DNA of 64,000 bases from Halorubellus sp. JP-L1 (lineage in GTDB: Archaea; Halobacteriota; Halobacteria; Halobacteriales; Natrialbaceae): contig NZ_JAAOIR010000002.1 in the NCBI RefSeq assembly GCF_011440375.1, positions 806,001-870,000 on the forward strand, in the 5' to 3' direction. The position numbers were made by a program, and so were the translations under genes. Of this stretch, positions 24,352-33,358 are shown piece by piece. Position 1 is the stretch's first letter. Each line of letters begins with the position of its first letter. The notes under the pieces were generated by a model. That model was given only the letters and a program-made list of their open reading frames with translations. It was not told the origin of the DNA and did not search any database.

Positions 24352-25065
24352 CTACTCGTCTTCGACGTCGATCTCCTCGATCGCGTCCATCACGCGCCCG
24401 AGGAGCTTCCGTTCGCCCCGGCGCAGGTTCTTCGAGACCGCCATCTTCGACACCCCGAACGTCTCCGCGAGCGTCGACAGCGTCGCGTCGCGGGGCGTCT
24501 CGAAGTAGCCGTCGGCGACGGCGGCCCGCAGCGTCTCCCGCTCGGTCGTCGAGAGCTCGCGGCAGCCGTCGAGCAGCGACGTGGCTGGGTCGACGTTCCG
24601 CATCAGGTCGTAGTAGTCCTCGAGCGCCATCGACTCCCGGGACTCCACGGTGAAGTCGTTGTTGCGTTCGAGCGCACTCAGCGCGCCGTTGGCGACGCCC
24701 TCGCGGTCGAAGCCGACGTTCCAGATCTCGCTCCCTGCTACGATCTCGAAGGGTCCCGTGATGTAGCCGCCGCGGTCGCGGATGACCTCCATCGCGTTCG
24801 TCTGGCCGATGCGCGAGCGGATGAGTGCGATGTCGCCGTCGCGCCGAAGCAGGTCGTACCCGCGCATGTTCGGGTGGTCGCGGAGCGTGCCGAGGCCGTT
24901 GTCGACCGCGCCCCGGTCGTCGCCGTCGACGACGATCCGCGTCTCCAGTTCCTCGCGCTCGTGGTCGAAGTCCCACTGGCGAGTGTAGAAAGACACGTCG
25001 TTCTCGACTGTCGTGTCGATGTACGGACAGTCGTACTGGACCATGTCCATCTGGAGTGATATCAT
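24352..25065 (-). CDS. Bat-type helix-turn-helix transcriptional regulator
   Basis: The product is a 237-residue haloarchaeal regulator. The C-terminal about 60 residues form the HTH-10 (bacterio-opsin activator) domain: LSTTERETLRAAVADGYFETPR followed at a distance by TLAETFGVSKMAVSKNLRRGERKL. The N-terminal 150 residues are an alpha/beta sensor region without a recognised ligand motif. It lies between the liv operon (convergent) and an SDR gene (divergent), so it is the obvious candidate controller of this locus. The start at 25065 is supported by an AT-rich patch (GAATAAG on the minus strand) about 25 nt upstream; MDMVQYD at 25050 is an alternative. Confidence 0.8.
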   Translation of the reverse strand: MISLQMDMVQYDCPYIDTTVENDVSFYTRQWDFDHEREELETRIVVDGDDRGAVDNGLGTLRDHPNMRGYDLLRRDGDIALIRSRIGQTNAMEVIRDRGGYITGPFEIVAGSEIWNVGFDREGVANGALSALERNNDFTVESRESMALEDYYDLMRNVDPATSLLDGCRELSTTERETLRAAVADGYFETPRDATLSTLAETFGVSKMAVSKNLRRGERKLLGRVMDAIEEIDVEDE

Positions 25066-25220
25066 CTAACAATCGATGACCTCCCGCCCGCTTATTCCTT
25101 TTGATTACCTGGCTGCGGCCGCCGGCCGCGCGACTCCCGCTCGCCGACGTCGAACGTCAGTGCGATGAGCGGTCGACATCGACTGCCATCGTGACGGATC
25201 GCGGGTGGTATACATGTCAA

Positions 25221-25259
25221 CCTCTCGTTTTTCACCGCTGTCTGGACCACCACTAGTGG
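25221..25259 (+). promoter_or_regulatory. SDR promoter with 10-bp palindrome
   Basis: An AT-rich CTCGTTTTTCA patch (about 25224-25234) lies roughly 30 nt before the SDR ATG at 25260. A perfect palindrome CCACTAGTGG (25250-25259) directly abuts the ATG. In a leaderless gene this is the transcription start region, so a bound protein there would block initiation. Confidence 0.35.
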
Positions 25260-26129
25260 ATGACAGAGAGCCCATCTCACGACCGGTTGACGGTCGACGA
25301 GATCACCGACGACGACGTGCTGTTCGTCGACGACGAGCACTTCTCGCGCGAGAACGTCTGCATCGTCACTGGCGCCGGCTCCGGCATCGGACGGGCGACT
25401 GCGCTCGCCGTCGCCGCGAACGGCCTCACCGTCCTCGCGACCGACGTCGACGAGGACGGACTCGCCGAGACGACCGCCGAAGCCGAGGCCCTCGACGTCG
25501 ACGGACGTATCGAGACGACGGTCGCCGATCTCACCAGGGACGCCGACCTCGACCGGATCGTCGAGGACGCCGCCGCCAGCGGGACCGTCCGGTACCTCGC
25601 GAACGTCGCCGGCCTCCAGCACATCGACGCCATCGAGGACTTCCCGATGGAGAAGTACGACCAGATGCACGACGTCATGCTCCGGGCGCCCATCGCGCTC
25701 TCGAAACGCACCATCCCGCACGTCCGGGGGACCGACGACGGCGTCGGCGCCGTCGGCAACATGGCGTCCGTCCACGGCCACTACGTCACCGCCGACAAGG
25801 TCGGGTACAACGTCTCGAAGTTCGGTCTCCGCGGCCTCACGCAGTCCATCGCGGCCGAGGGCGGGGCGGGCCTCCGGTCGTTCTCCATCAGCACCGGGTA
25901 CGTGAAGACCCCGCTCGTCACCGACCAGATACCCGATACCGCCGACCAGCGCGGCATCTCCGTCGACGAGGTCATCGAGGACGTCATGCTCGGGCAGTCC
26001 CGCGTGAAGGAGATGATGGAGCCCGTCGACGTCGCGAACCTCTTCGTCTTCGGGTTCTCGACGCACGGCGACCACCTCAACGGCGGAGACCTCCTGTTCG
26101 ACGGCGGCATGACGCTCACCTACGAGTAG
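25260..26129 (+). CDS. Short-chain dehydrogenase, 3-hydroxybutyrate dehydrogenase-like
   Basis: The 289-residue NAD(P)-dependent oxidoreductase has the Rossmann TGAGSGIGRA (about residues 39-48), NVAG (about 117), the catalytic serine region (MASVHGH, about 164) and YNVSK (about 182). The acidic residue in ATDVDEDG after the second strand favours NAD. The sequence around VHGHYVTADKVGYNVSKFGLRG and the helix ending PLVTDQIPD resembles 3-hydroxybutyrate dehydrogenases, but substrate is inferred. It has a 30-residue N-terminal extension. Divergent from the Bat-type regulator and 1 kb from the liv operon. Confidence 0.8.
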   Translation: MTESPSHDRLTVDEITDDDVLFVDDEHFSRENVCIVTGAGSGIGRATALAVAANGLTVLATDVDEDGLAETTAEAEALDVDGRIETTVADLTRDADLDRIVEDAAASGTVRYLANVAGLQHIDAIEDFPMEKYDQMHDVMLRAPIALSKRTIPHVRGTDDGVGAVGNMASVHGHYVTADKVGYNVSKFGLRGLTQSIAAEGGAGLRSFSISTGYVKTPLVTDQIPDTADQRGISVDEVIEDVMLGQSRVKEMMEPVDVANLFVFGFSTHGDHLNGGDLLFDGGMTLTYE

Positions 26130-26222
26130 CATCGAGGACCGCGACGCGCTCGAGAAGTGGAGAACGCACGAGAGGACAGGATCGAGAACGTCCCGAGACG
26201 TGCGGCGAGTGCGCCGGATCGA

Positions 26223-27365
26223 TCAGTTCGACTCCAGTGCCTTCACTTCGCCGTCGTGCACGACGTAGAGCGTTCCGTTCGCGTACGCGGGCGAACCCAC
26301 CCATCCGTCACCGAGATCCTTCTGCCATCGCTCGCTCCCGTCGTCGAGCGAGAGCGCGACGACTGCGCCGTCGGCGGTCGCCAGGTAGACCGTGTCCCGG
26401 ACCACGATCGGCGTCCGGAAGGCGCCCGACGTCGTCGCCGTCCATCGCTCGCTCCCGTCTTCGCGGTCGATCGCGTACAGTTCCCCTCCGTGGGTGCCGG
26501 CGAGGACGAGGTCGCCCGCGATAGCGTGACGCGTGTGATCGAGGGTGTCGAGGTCGAACGTCCAGCTGGCGTCGCCGCTCGACAGGTCCGTGGCGACCAG
26601 TTGTTCGTATGACGCGGAGAAGTGATAGACCGTCTCGTCGACGTAACTGGGCTCGAGTATCGTCGTCTCGTGAAGGAGGTTCTTGCTGCCGGAGCTCGGG
26701 TCCAGTTCGAACAGTTTGCTCTTTCGGTCGGCGAAGTAGACGGTGTCGCCGATGGCGGACACTGCACCGCCCGTGTCGAGCGTCCACTTCTCTTCGCCCG
26801 ATTCCAGGTCCCACGCGTACAGTTCCCTGTGGGGCGATACGTAGACGGTGCCGTCGACGACGAGAGGTGCGTGATGGATCTCCGCCACCTCGTGCGCCCA
26901 GAGACGGTCACCGGTCTCGGCGTCGAACGCGTAGACGGCCCCCTCCGTGCTCGAACCGGAGGTCGTCTGCACGACGGTATCGCCGACGACCGTCGGCTGT
27001 TGCCCGCCGCCGTTCTCGAACGTCTCCGATTCGCTCACGCGCCACTTCGGCTCCCCACTGGCCGCGTCGAGCGCCGCGAACCCGTCACCGGCGGTGAACA
27101 CCTTGCCGTCGATGGCTGTGAGGGAATCTCCGTCCGCCTCCTGCGTCCACGCGACCGTCGGTTCAGCTTCGAGGGCCGTCCCCCAGGCGTGTCCCGTGCG
27201 CTGGGTGTTCCCCCTGTCCGTCGCCCACGACGAGCCCGCACCGACCGCCGTCGCTTCCAGATCGCCACTCCCACTCCCGGTCAATGAACTGCAGCCGGCG
27301 AGGCCGGCGATGCCAGCGAGTGTTCCAGCCTGCAGGAGCCGCCGTCGAGAAACATTCTCGTTCAC
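26223..27365 (-). CDS. PQQ-like beta-propeller lipoprotein
   Basis: The product is a 380-residue secreted protein. The N-terminus has a Tat motif (SRRRLLQAG) and lipobox LAGC. The rest is about seven WD/PQQ-like blades, each with a W at the end of the strand and repeats of the form GSERW, GDRLWA, GEEKWTLDTGG and DGTVYVSPHRELYA. These proteins are beta-propellers, commonly scaffolds at the cell surface; no catalytic residues are evident. The start codon is GTG at 27365, inside an inverted repeat GTTCAC/GTGAAC (27360-27377). Confidence 0.85.
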   Translation of the reverse strand: MNENVSRRRLLQAGTLAGIAGLAGCSSLTGSGSGDLEATAVGAGSSWATDRGNTQRTGHAWGTALEAEPTVAWTQEADGDSLTAIDGKVFTAGDGFAALDAASGEPKWRVSESETFENGGGQQPTVVGDTVVQTTSGSSTEGAVYAFDAETGDRLWAHEVAEIHHAPLVVDGTVYVSPHRELYAWDLESGEEKWTLDTGGAVSAIGDTVYFADRKSKLFELDPSSGSKNLLHETTILEPSYVDETVYHFSASYEQLVATDLSSGDASWTFDLDTLDHTRHAIAGDLVLAGTHGGELYAIDREDGSERWTATTSGAFRTPIVVRDTVYLATADGAVVALSLDDGSERWQKDLGDGWVGSPAYANGTLYVVHDGEVKALESN

Positions 27366-27402
27366 GTTCGTGTGAACTAACGACTAACTCATATGTATTC
27401 TT

Positions 27403-28128
27403 CTATCCGAGGTCGACGTCGCGGACCCCGAGCACGCGCTCCTCGGGCGCCTCGCGGTCGGGTGCGAGGACGGCGGCGTCGGCGACGGTGTCGTCGTCGG
27501 GGAAGACGAGACTGCCGCCGACGAGGAGCGGGGCGAGGACGCCGCCAGCGAACGCGCGCGGGTCGCTGAGCGGCGCACGGACCGCGACCTCGGTCTCGTC
27601 GGTAAGCGAGAACTGGTCGGCGACGTCGCGTGCAGCGTCGAGGAGTTCGCCGTGCGTGACGGCGTCGGCGCCAGTGACGAGCGCGACGTTGACGGCCGCA
27701 CGCGAGTCGGCTTCGGGCGGCATCGTGGGGTTCTCGCTCCAGACGTCGCCCTCGAAGTGATAGACGCCGGGGTCGGCGTGGTCGCCGCCGTACGCGACTC
27801 GCTGGGTGCCGGCGTCGAGGTCGTAGTCGTCGACGTCGTCGACGTGACTCACGACGGCGCGCGCGTCCACGCTCCGTGGTGCGCCGACGTACGACTTCGC
27901 GCCGAGGAGCGCGGCGCCCAGCACCGAGAGGACGGGTTCGGCGCGTGCGTCCACGCCGACGCCGACCGTCGAACGGGCACGGACGCCCCTCGCGTGCAGG
28001 AAGTTCGCGGTCTTCCACGTCGTCGTGCAGAGCCGATGGTAGTCGAAGAACTGGTCCTCGGCCGGTGCGCGCAGCGCGTCCGCGTCCGACCGCCGGTCGC
28101 GAGCGACGAGGTCCACGAGGGTCTCCAT
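27403..28128 (-). CDS. Half-length AMP-dependent synthetase-like protein
   Basis: The 241-residue protein resembles the N-terminal part of adenylate-forming acyl-CoA synthetases: a start like [11 protein letters not shown], then FFDYHRLCTTTWKTANFLHARGV and VLSVLGAALLGAKSY. It then runs through a loosely similar middle (VNVALVTGADAVTHGELLDAA) where the ATP-binding P-loop should be. The [ST]SGTTG sequence, the hinge and the C-terminal lysine are absent. It could be a regulatory or degenerate synthetase, intact as an ORF. Its stop is 37 nt from the next minus-strand gene's start. Function is unknown. Confidence 0.6.
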   Translation of the reverse strand: METLVDLVARDRRSDADALRAPAEDQFFDYHRLCTTTWKTANFLHARGVRARSTVGVGVDARAEPVLSVLGAALLGAKSYVGAPRSVDARAVVSHVDDVDDYDLDAGTQRVAYGGDHADPGVYHFEGDVWSENPTMPPEADSRAAVNVALVTGADAVTHGELLDAARDVADQFSLTDETEVAVRAPLSDPRAFAGGVLAPLLVGGSLVFPDDDTVADAAVLAPDREAPEERVLGVRDVDLG

Positions 28129-28304
28129 ACCCTCGCGTTCTCGACCACTCCCAAAAGACGCGACGGTCTCGACCCGCTCCCGATAGCGACCGCGCGTACG
28201 AACCGCACGACTGGCCAGTACTCGACGCGAATCCGCAGCCAGTCGGTCTGGAGGAGTGCCGCAATCGTTATGCAGGTGGTGTCAGAACGTAGCGGTGTTA
28301 CGCG

Positions 28305-29108
28305 ATGGCAACAGGATACGTCGCAGGGGTGGTTCGGGGGTTGTTCGACGCCGTCTTCCAGCCGCACCGGTTCGTGCGGTCCCGTACCGACGAGTACGCC
28401 GGCGGGTGGCTGTGGACGGCGCTGGAACTGAACCGGCTCGCAGTCGTCTACGTCGTCAACCTCGCACTGTACGCGATCCCGCTGACGCTCGCCGGCATCG
28501 GCGTGCAGAGCACGGCGGCGTCCCCGGAGTGGTTCGCCGCAGTCGTCGGCGGGTTCAGCGACCCGGAGACGGCGTGGCAGTTCCTCTCCGCGCTCGTCCA
28601 GAACTCCGCGTTCCTCACCGTCGCAGCGGTCCTCACGCTCGTCAACTACCACGTCGCGGTCCTCCTCACGCTGAACTCGGATGGCATCCTCCAGACCGCG
28701 CACACCATCACGTACTCGACGAGCGCGTACCTCGCCGGGATGTTCAGTCTCGTCTGGTACCTCTCGCAGGCCGAGACGACCTCGGTCGCCGCGGAGTTCG
28801 TCGTCGCCCTGCAAGCGCAGTTCGTCTACCTCCTCATCGACCTCCTCGGGTCGGATCTCGCCCTCCCGTCCGGGCGTCCCGACCCCGTGAACATCGCCGC
28901 GATCTCCAACGAAGGCCAGCTCGTCATCGCCGGCCTCGTCGTCTGCGTCCTCTACTACCTCTACTCGATGTACCTCGGCGCGCGCATCAACCACGGCGCG
29001 TCCCGATTCACGGGGCTGCTCGTCCTCGCAGCGGTCGGCGCGGCACCGGCCCTGTACATCGTCGGCACCATCCTCGCGTACGAACTCGGCGTCCCCATCG
29101 TCGGCTAA
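28305..29108 (+). CDS. Yip1 family membrane protein
   Basis: The product is a 267-residue membrane protein. The soluble start (FDAVFQPHRFVRSRTDEYAGGW) is followed by about five to six hydrophobic segments from residue 45 to the end. The N-terminal sequence pattern resembles prokaryotic Yip1-domain proteins. It ends three nt before the start of a PH-domain membrane protein, and the two are probably co-transcribed and may act together at the membrane. AT-rich CGTTATGCAGG lies about 40 nt upstream. Confidence 0.7.
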   Translation: MATGYVAGVVRGLFDAVFQPHRFVRSRTDEYAGGWLWTALELNRLAVVYVVNLALYAIPLTLAGIGVQSTAASPEWFAAVVGGFSDPETAWQFLSALVQNSAFLTVAAVLTLVNYHVAVLLTLNSDGILQTAHTITYSTSAYLAGMFSLVWYLSQAETTSVAAEFVVALQAQFVYLLIDLLGSDLALPSGRPDPVNIAAISNEGQLVIAGLVVCVLYYLYSMYLGARINHGASRFTGLLVLAAVGAAPALYIVGTILAYELGVPIVG

Positions 29109-29111
29109 CCC

Positions 29112-29915
29112 ATGACAGAAGACACTCACACCAAGTTCCTGACGGACCGAGACGAAGACACCTTCGGCGGCGAGGACGTCGCCGTCGGCACGCCCGCGAC
29201 GACGCTCGTCCTCGGGTACCTCGCGGTGACGGTACTCGTCGGCGGGTTCGTCGGCACGTACCTCTACTCGAACCCCGAGCTCTTCGGCGAGCAGGGGTAC
29301 GCGCGACTCGCGGGCCTGGTCGTCCTCGCGCTCACCGTCGTCGGCCTCGTCCGCCTCGCGATCAAGTACGTCGTCCTGCACCGCACGCAGTACGTCGTGA
29401 CGTCGGACAGCGTCCGCCGCCAGTACCGGCTCGCGTACCGCGAGCAATCCAGGGAACTCCCGCTGCACATGATCCGCGGCGTCGAGCTGTCACGGAGTCG
29501 CACGCAGGCGTTGCTCGGGTACGGGACCATCTCGTTCCTCGCCGTCGGCTCCAATCGCGGCATCGGCTACGTCGAGTTCGACAACGCCGCCGAACCCGAA
29601 CGCCTCCAGTCCGCCGTCCTCGAACTCCTGGAGAAGCAACGGGCGGACGCTCAGGGCGACGGCGCGAACGCGGCGGGCGGACGCCGCCAGGCCGCCAGTG
29701 CGAACGCAGCCACCGCGGACAGTGCCTCGACGTCCGCTGACGGCACGGAGAGCGCGCCCGCCAGCACGGTCACCGACGCCGACTCGGCCCCGAACGACAG
29801 CGGTGACGCGTTCGAGGACGACCCGCTCTCGGACGCCGGCGACGACGCCCGCCGGCCAGTCTCCGGGAACGACGACTCGCGCCAGTCCGCCGAACCCGAC
29901 GCTCGCGACGACTGA
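29112..29915 (+). CDS. Membrane protein with bacterial PH (YdbS-like) domain
   Basis: The product has 267 residues. Two transmembrane segments (about residues 34-55 and 72-92) precede a bPH_2-type domain: TQYVVTSDSVRRQYRLAY, then ELPLHMIRGVELSRSRTQALLGYGTISF. The C-terminal 90 residues are a low-complexity Ala/Ser/Asp tail, presumably disordered in high salt. It follows the Yip1-like gene by 3 nt, so they form an operon. Members bind membranes or membrane proteins; the role here is unknown. Confidence 0.75.
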   Translation: MTEDTHTKFLTDRDEDTFGGEDVAVGTPATTLVLGYLAVTVLVGGFVGTYLYSNPELFGEQGYARLAGLVVLALTVVGLVRLAIKYVVLHRTQYVVTSDSVRRQYRLAYREQSRELPLHMIRGVELSRSRTQALLGYGTISFLAVGSNRGIGYVEFDNAAEPERLQSAVLELLEKQRADAQGDGANAAGGRRQAASANAATADSASTSADGTESAPASTVTDADSAPNDSGDAFEDDPLSDAGDDARRPVSGNDDSRQSAEPDARDD

Positions 29916-29976
29916 GAACGAAGCGGATTAAAGGCTCGACCGGACCGGCGGCCAGACGACTGCCACTGCGCTGCGC

Positions 29977-31167
29977 TCAGAACGTGTTCTTTATCTTCTG
30001 CCAGAATCCCTCGGAGAGCTCTATCTCCTCGCCACCGGCCTCCGCGAACGCCTCCAGGGACTCCTTCTGTTCCTCGTTCAGCTCCGAGGGCTCCGGCGTC
30101 ACGACCTGCACCTGGACGACGAGACTCCCGCGACCGCGCCGGTGCGTTCGCGGCATGCCCGCGCCGCGCTCGCGGAACTGCTCGCCGCTCTGCGTGCCAG
30201 CTGGAATCTCCACGTCGACGTCCTCGCCGAACACGTCCACGGTCACCTCGTCGCCGAAGGTCGCCTGCGGGAACGAGATCGGGAGCCGATAGTAGAGGTC
30301 GTCGCCGTCGCGCTCGAACTCGTCGTGCTCGCGGACGCGAACGTCGATGAGGAGATCGCCGTTGCGCGCCCCCGGTTCGCCGGGCGCACCCTCGCCCTCG
30401 CGGCGAATGGTCTGTCCGGTGTCGATGCCCTCCGGGATGTCCACGCGCATCGTCACGTCCTCGCGCACGATACCATCCCCGCGGCACTCGCTGCACGTCT
30501 CGTCGTAGAGCTCGCCGGCGCCGTCACAGCGCGGGCACTCGCCGGTCTGCTGCATCCGCCCGAACGGCGTCTGCTGGACGCGCGTCACGCGCCCCTCGCC
30601 CTGGCACTCCGGGCACGTCTCGGCACTCGCTTCGGGCGGATGCCCCTCGCCGTCGCAGACCGAACAGCGCGACGGCCGCGTGATCGAGACCTCCTTCATC
30701 ACGCCCTCGAACGCCTCCTCCAGGTCGAGCTCGAGCTCCATCCGGAGGTCCCGACCCGGCCGCGGCCCGCGCTGACCGCCCTGACCGCCGCCACCGAAGA
30801 ACTGCTCGAAGATGTCGTTGATCCCGCCGGCACCGCCAGCGCCACCGCCACCGCCGAACGGCCCACCAGCGCCACCGAACGGTCCACCAGCGCCACCGGC
30901 ACCGCCGGCACCGCCACGCCCGTCGAACCCGCCGCGCTTCTCCGCCTGCTCGAAGCGCTCGTGGCCCATCCGATCGTACGCCTGCCGCTTCTCCTCGTCC
31001 GTCAACACCTCCTTGGCCTTCTTCACTCGCTTGAACTTCTCCTCCGCATCCTCCGCGTCGGACACGTCCGGATGATACTCCGCGGCCTTCTTCCGATAGG
31101 CCTGCTTGATCTCGTCCTCGGACGCATCCCGACCCACGCCGAGCGCGTCGTAGAAGTCCTCCGTCAT
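29977..31167 (-). CDS. dnaJ: Chaperone DnaJ (Hsp40)
   Basis: DnaJ is the co-chaperone that delivers substrates to DnaK and stimulates its ATPase. The 396-residue type I protein has a J domain with HPD (about residues 32-34), a Gly/Phe region with repeated GGAGGPFGG-like units (residues 80-125), and a zinc centre of four CxxCxGxG repeats between about 155 and 220 (CSVCDGEG, CPECQGEG, CPRCDGAG, CSECRGDG). The C-terminal substrate-binding domain follows. It is the last gene of grpE-dnaK-dnaJ on the minus strand, with a TATA-like patch of its own (CTCTTTTGAAG) about 35 nt upstream. Confidence 0.95.
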   Translation of the reverse strand: MTEDFYDALGVGRDASEDEIKQAYRKKAAEYHPDVSDAEDAEEKFKRVKKAKEVLTDEEKRQAYDRMGHERFEQAEKRGGFDGRGGAGGAGGAGGPFGGAGGPFGGGGGAGGAGGINDIFEQFFGGGGQGGQRGPRPGRDLRMELELDLEEAFEGVMKEVSITRPSRCSVCDGEGHPPEASAETCPECQGEGRVTRVQQTPFGRMQQTGECPRCDGAGELYDETCSECRGDGIVREDVTMRVDIPEGIDTGQTIRREGEGAPGEPGARNGDLLIDVRVREHDEFERDGDDLYYRLPISFPQATFGDEVTVDVFGEDVDVEIPAGTQSGEQFRERGAGMPRTHRRGRGSLVVQVQVVTPEPSELNEEQKESLEAFAEAGGEEIELSEGFWQKIKNTF

Positions 31168-31315
31168 TCTCGTTGTAGTCCGTTACTCCGTTGAGCCACT
31201 TCAAAAGAGCGGGTTCCACTCGCCACCACGCACGCAGCGCTCACCCACTACAGACGCCACGCAACCCACATCCGCGAAGAAAGAACCGCAACGGACCGGC
31301 CGACCGACTCGTCGC

Positions 31316-33235
31316 TTACGCTTCCTCGTCCTCTTCGACGTCCTCGAAGTCGGCGTCGACGTACTCCTCCTCGTCGTCGCCGTCGGCGGCCGCGGCACCG
31401 TCGCCGCCCATGCCACCCATGCCGCCTTCGCCGCCCATACCGGCGCCGCCCATGCCGCCCTCGGGGCCACCCTGCGGGCCACCCTGGGCCGCGCCGTCGT
31501 ACATCTGCTTACCGATCTCCTGGAGTTCCTCCGAGAGCGCCTTCGACGCGTCCTCGATCTCTTCCTTGTCGGCCTCGTCGTCCTCGAGCGTCGCCTCGAG
31601 CTCGTCCATCTGCGCCTCGATGTCCCCGACGAGCGCGTCGTCGACCTCGTCGGCGTTCTCGTCCAGGAGCTTCTCCGCGCGCTGGAGCGTCGCCTCCGCG
31701 TTGTTCCGCGCCTCGATGCGTTCACGCCGGAGCTTGTCCTCCTCGGCGTGCTCCTTGGCCTCCTCCTGCATCTGGTCGATCTCCGCGTCCGAGAGCCCAG
31801 CACCGCCCTCGATCGTGATGTCCTCCTTGTTCCCGCTGCCCTTGTCCTCGGCCGTGACGTTCACGATACCGTTCTCGTCGATGCTGAACGCCACCTCGAT
31901 CTGGGGCGTGCCAGCGGGCGCCGGCGGGATGCCGGTGAGGTGGAACTCGCCGAGCATCTCGTTCTCCTCGGCGATCTCGCGCTCGCCCTGGAACACGCGC
32001 ACCTGGACCGTCGTCTGGTTGTCCGCCGCCGTCGTGAAGATCTTCGACTCCTCGGTCGGAATCGTCGTGTTCTTCTCGATGAGACGCTCGAACAGCCCGC
32101 CCTTCACCTCGATACCGAGGCTGAGCGGCGTCACGTCCAGCAGGACGATGTCGTCGACTTCGCCGCCGAGCACGCCACCTTGGATCGCCGCGCCGAGCGC
32201 GACCGCCTCGTCCGGGTTGACGTTCCCCTTCGGTTCGATGTCCAGCATCGCCTCGACCTGCTCCTTGACCTGGGGCATCCGCGTCGACCCGCCCACGAGG
32301 ATGACGTCGTCGATGTCGCCCTTGTCGTAGCCCGCGTCGTCGAGCGCTTGCTCGGTCGGGCCCTGCGTGCGCTCGATGAGGTCCGCCGACAGCGACTCGA
32401 ACTTCGCTCGCGTCAGGCTCTCCTCGAGGTGGATCGGGCCGTCGTCCGTCGCCGTGATGAACGGCAGGTTGATCTCCGTCTCCTTCCGGCTCGAGAGCTC
32501 GATCTTCGCCTCCTCGGCGGCGTCCTTCAGGCGCTGGAGCGCCTGCCGGTCGTCGCGCAGGTCGATGCCGTGCTCGCTCTCGAACTCCTCGGCGAGCCAG
32601 TCGATGATCGCGTGGTCCCAGTCGTCCCCACCGAGGTCGTTGTCCCCGTTCGTCGCGACGACCTCGTACACGCCGCCGCCGAGGTCGAGAATGGAGACGT
32701 CGAACGTCCCCCCACCGAGGTCGTACACGAGCACGGTCTGGTCAGAATCGTCGTCCAGCCCGTACGCCATCGCGGCGGCCGTCGGCTCGTTGATGATGCG
32801 CTCCACGTCGAAGCCCGCGATCTCGCCGGCGTCCTTCGTCGCCTGCCGCTGGCGGTCGCTGAAGTACGCGGGCACCGTGATGACGGCCTTCTCGACGTCG
32901 TCGCCGAGGTAGTCCTCGGCGTCGCGCTTGATCTTCTGGAGCGTCATCGCCGAGATCTGCTCGGGCGAGTACTCCTCGTCGTCGATCTCGACCGCGTAGT
33001 CCTCCTCGCCCATGTGACGCTTGATGGAGGCGATCGTTCGCTCGGGATTCTGGATCGCCTGGTTCTTCGCGGGCTTCCCGACGAGGCGCTCACCGTCGTC
33101 GGTGAACGCGACGACGCTCGGCGTCGTTCGGTCGCCCTCGTTGTTGACGATGATCTCCGGGTCCCCACCTTCCATCACCGCGAACGCGCTGTTCGTGGTA
33201 CCGAGGTCGATACCGAGAATCTTGTTGCTCGCCAT
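31316..33235 (-). CDS. dnaK: Molecular chaperone DnaK (Hsp70)
   Basis: The 639-residue ATP-driven folding chaperone has the N-terminal signature [10 protein letters not shown] (about residues 8-17), the second signature [13 protein letters not shown] (about 172-184) and the third [12 protein letters not shown] (about 316-327). The substrate-binding domain starts after the linker [16 protein letters not shown]. The C-terminal lid ends in a Gly/Met-rich tail and an acidic [20 protein letters not shown] 33235 is chosen over an earlier GTG because MASNKILG is the family start. Haloarchaea acquired this set from bacteria. Confidence 0.96.
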   Translation of the reverse strand: MASNKILGIDLGTTNSAFAVMEGGDPEIIVNNEGDRTTPSVVAFTDDGERLVGKPAKNQAIQNPERTIASIKRHMGEEDYAVEIDDEEYSPEQISAMTLQKIKRDAEDYLGDDVEKAVITVPAYFSDRQRQATKDAGEIAGFDVERIINEPTAAAMAYGLDDDSDQTVLVYDLGGGTFDVSILDLGGGVYEVVATNGDNDLGGDDWDHAIIDWLAEEFESEHGIDLRDDRQALQRLKDAAEEAKIELSSRKETEINLPFITATDDGPIHLEESLTRAKFESLSADLIERTQGPTEQALDDAGYDKGDIDDVILVGGSTRMPQVKEQVEAMLDIEPKGNVNPDEAVALGAAIQGGVLGGEVDDIVLLDVTPLSLGIEVKGGLFERLIEKNTTIPTEESKIFTTAADNQTTVQVRVFQGEREIAEENEMLGEFHLTGIPPAPAGTPQIEVAFSIDENGIVNVTAEDKGSGNKEDITIEGGAGLSDAEIDQMQEEAKEHAEEDKLRRERIEARNNAEATLQRAEKLLDENADEVDDALVGDIEAQMDELEATLEDDEADKEEIEDASKALSEELQEIGKQMYDGAAQGGPQGGPEGGMGGAGMGGEGGMGGMGGDGAAAADGDDEEEYVDADFEDVEEDEEA

Positions 33236-33261
33236 GTTGTCTTGCCATAGCAACCTGCGCC

Positions 33262-33270
33262 GTTTAAAAC
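33262..33270 (-). promoter_or_regulatory. TATA-like element of dnaK
   Basis: On the minus strand GTTTTAAACG is centred about 30 nt upstream of the dnaK ATG at 33235. A second AT patch (TTTTAATTCG) is about 30 nt further upstream. This suggests dnaK has its own, probably heat-inducible, promoter besides read-through from grpE. Confidence 0.5.
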
Positions 33271-33358
33271 TTGCTTTACACGGCCTCTCGGCGAATTAAA
33301 ATGTCTCAACCGCCCCAGGGCCCCGTCCTGAACTAATTTTCGAGTGCGCGAGAGAAGA

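Noticed and set aside
27360-27377. Inverted repeat GTTCAC/GTGAAC at the start of the beta-propeller gene as an operator
   Set aside because: The short 6-bp arms include the start codon itself and no second line of evidence supports regulation; noted only in the gene entry.
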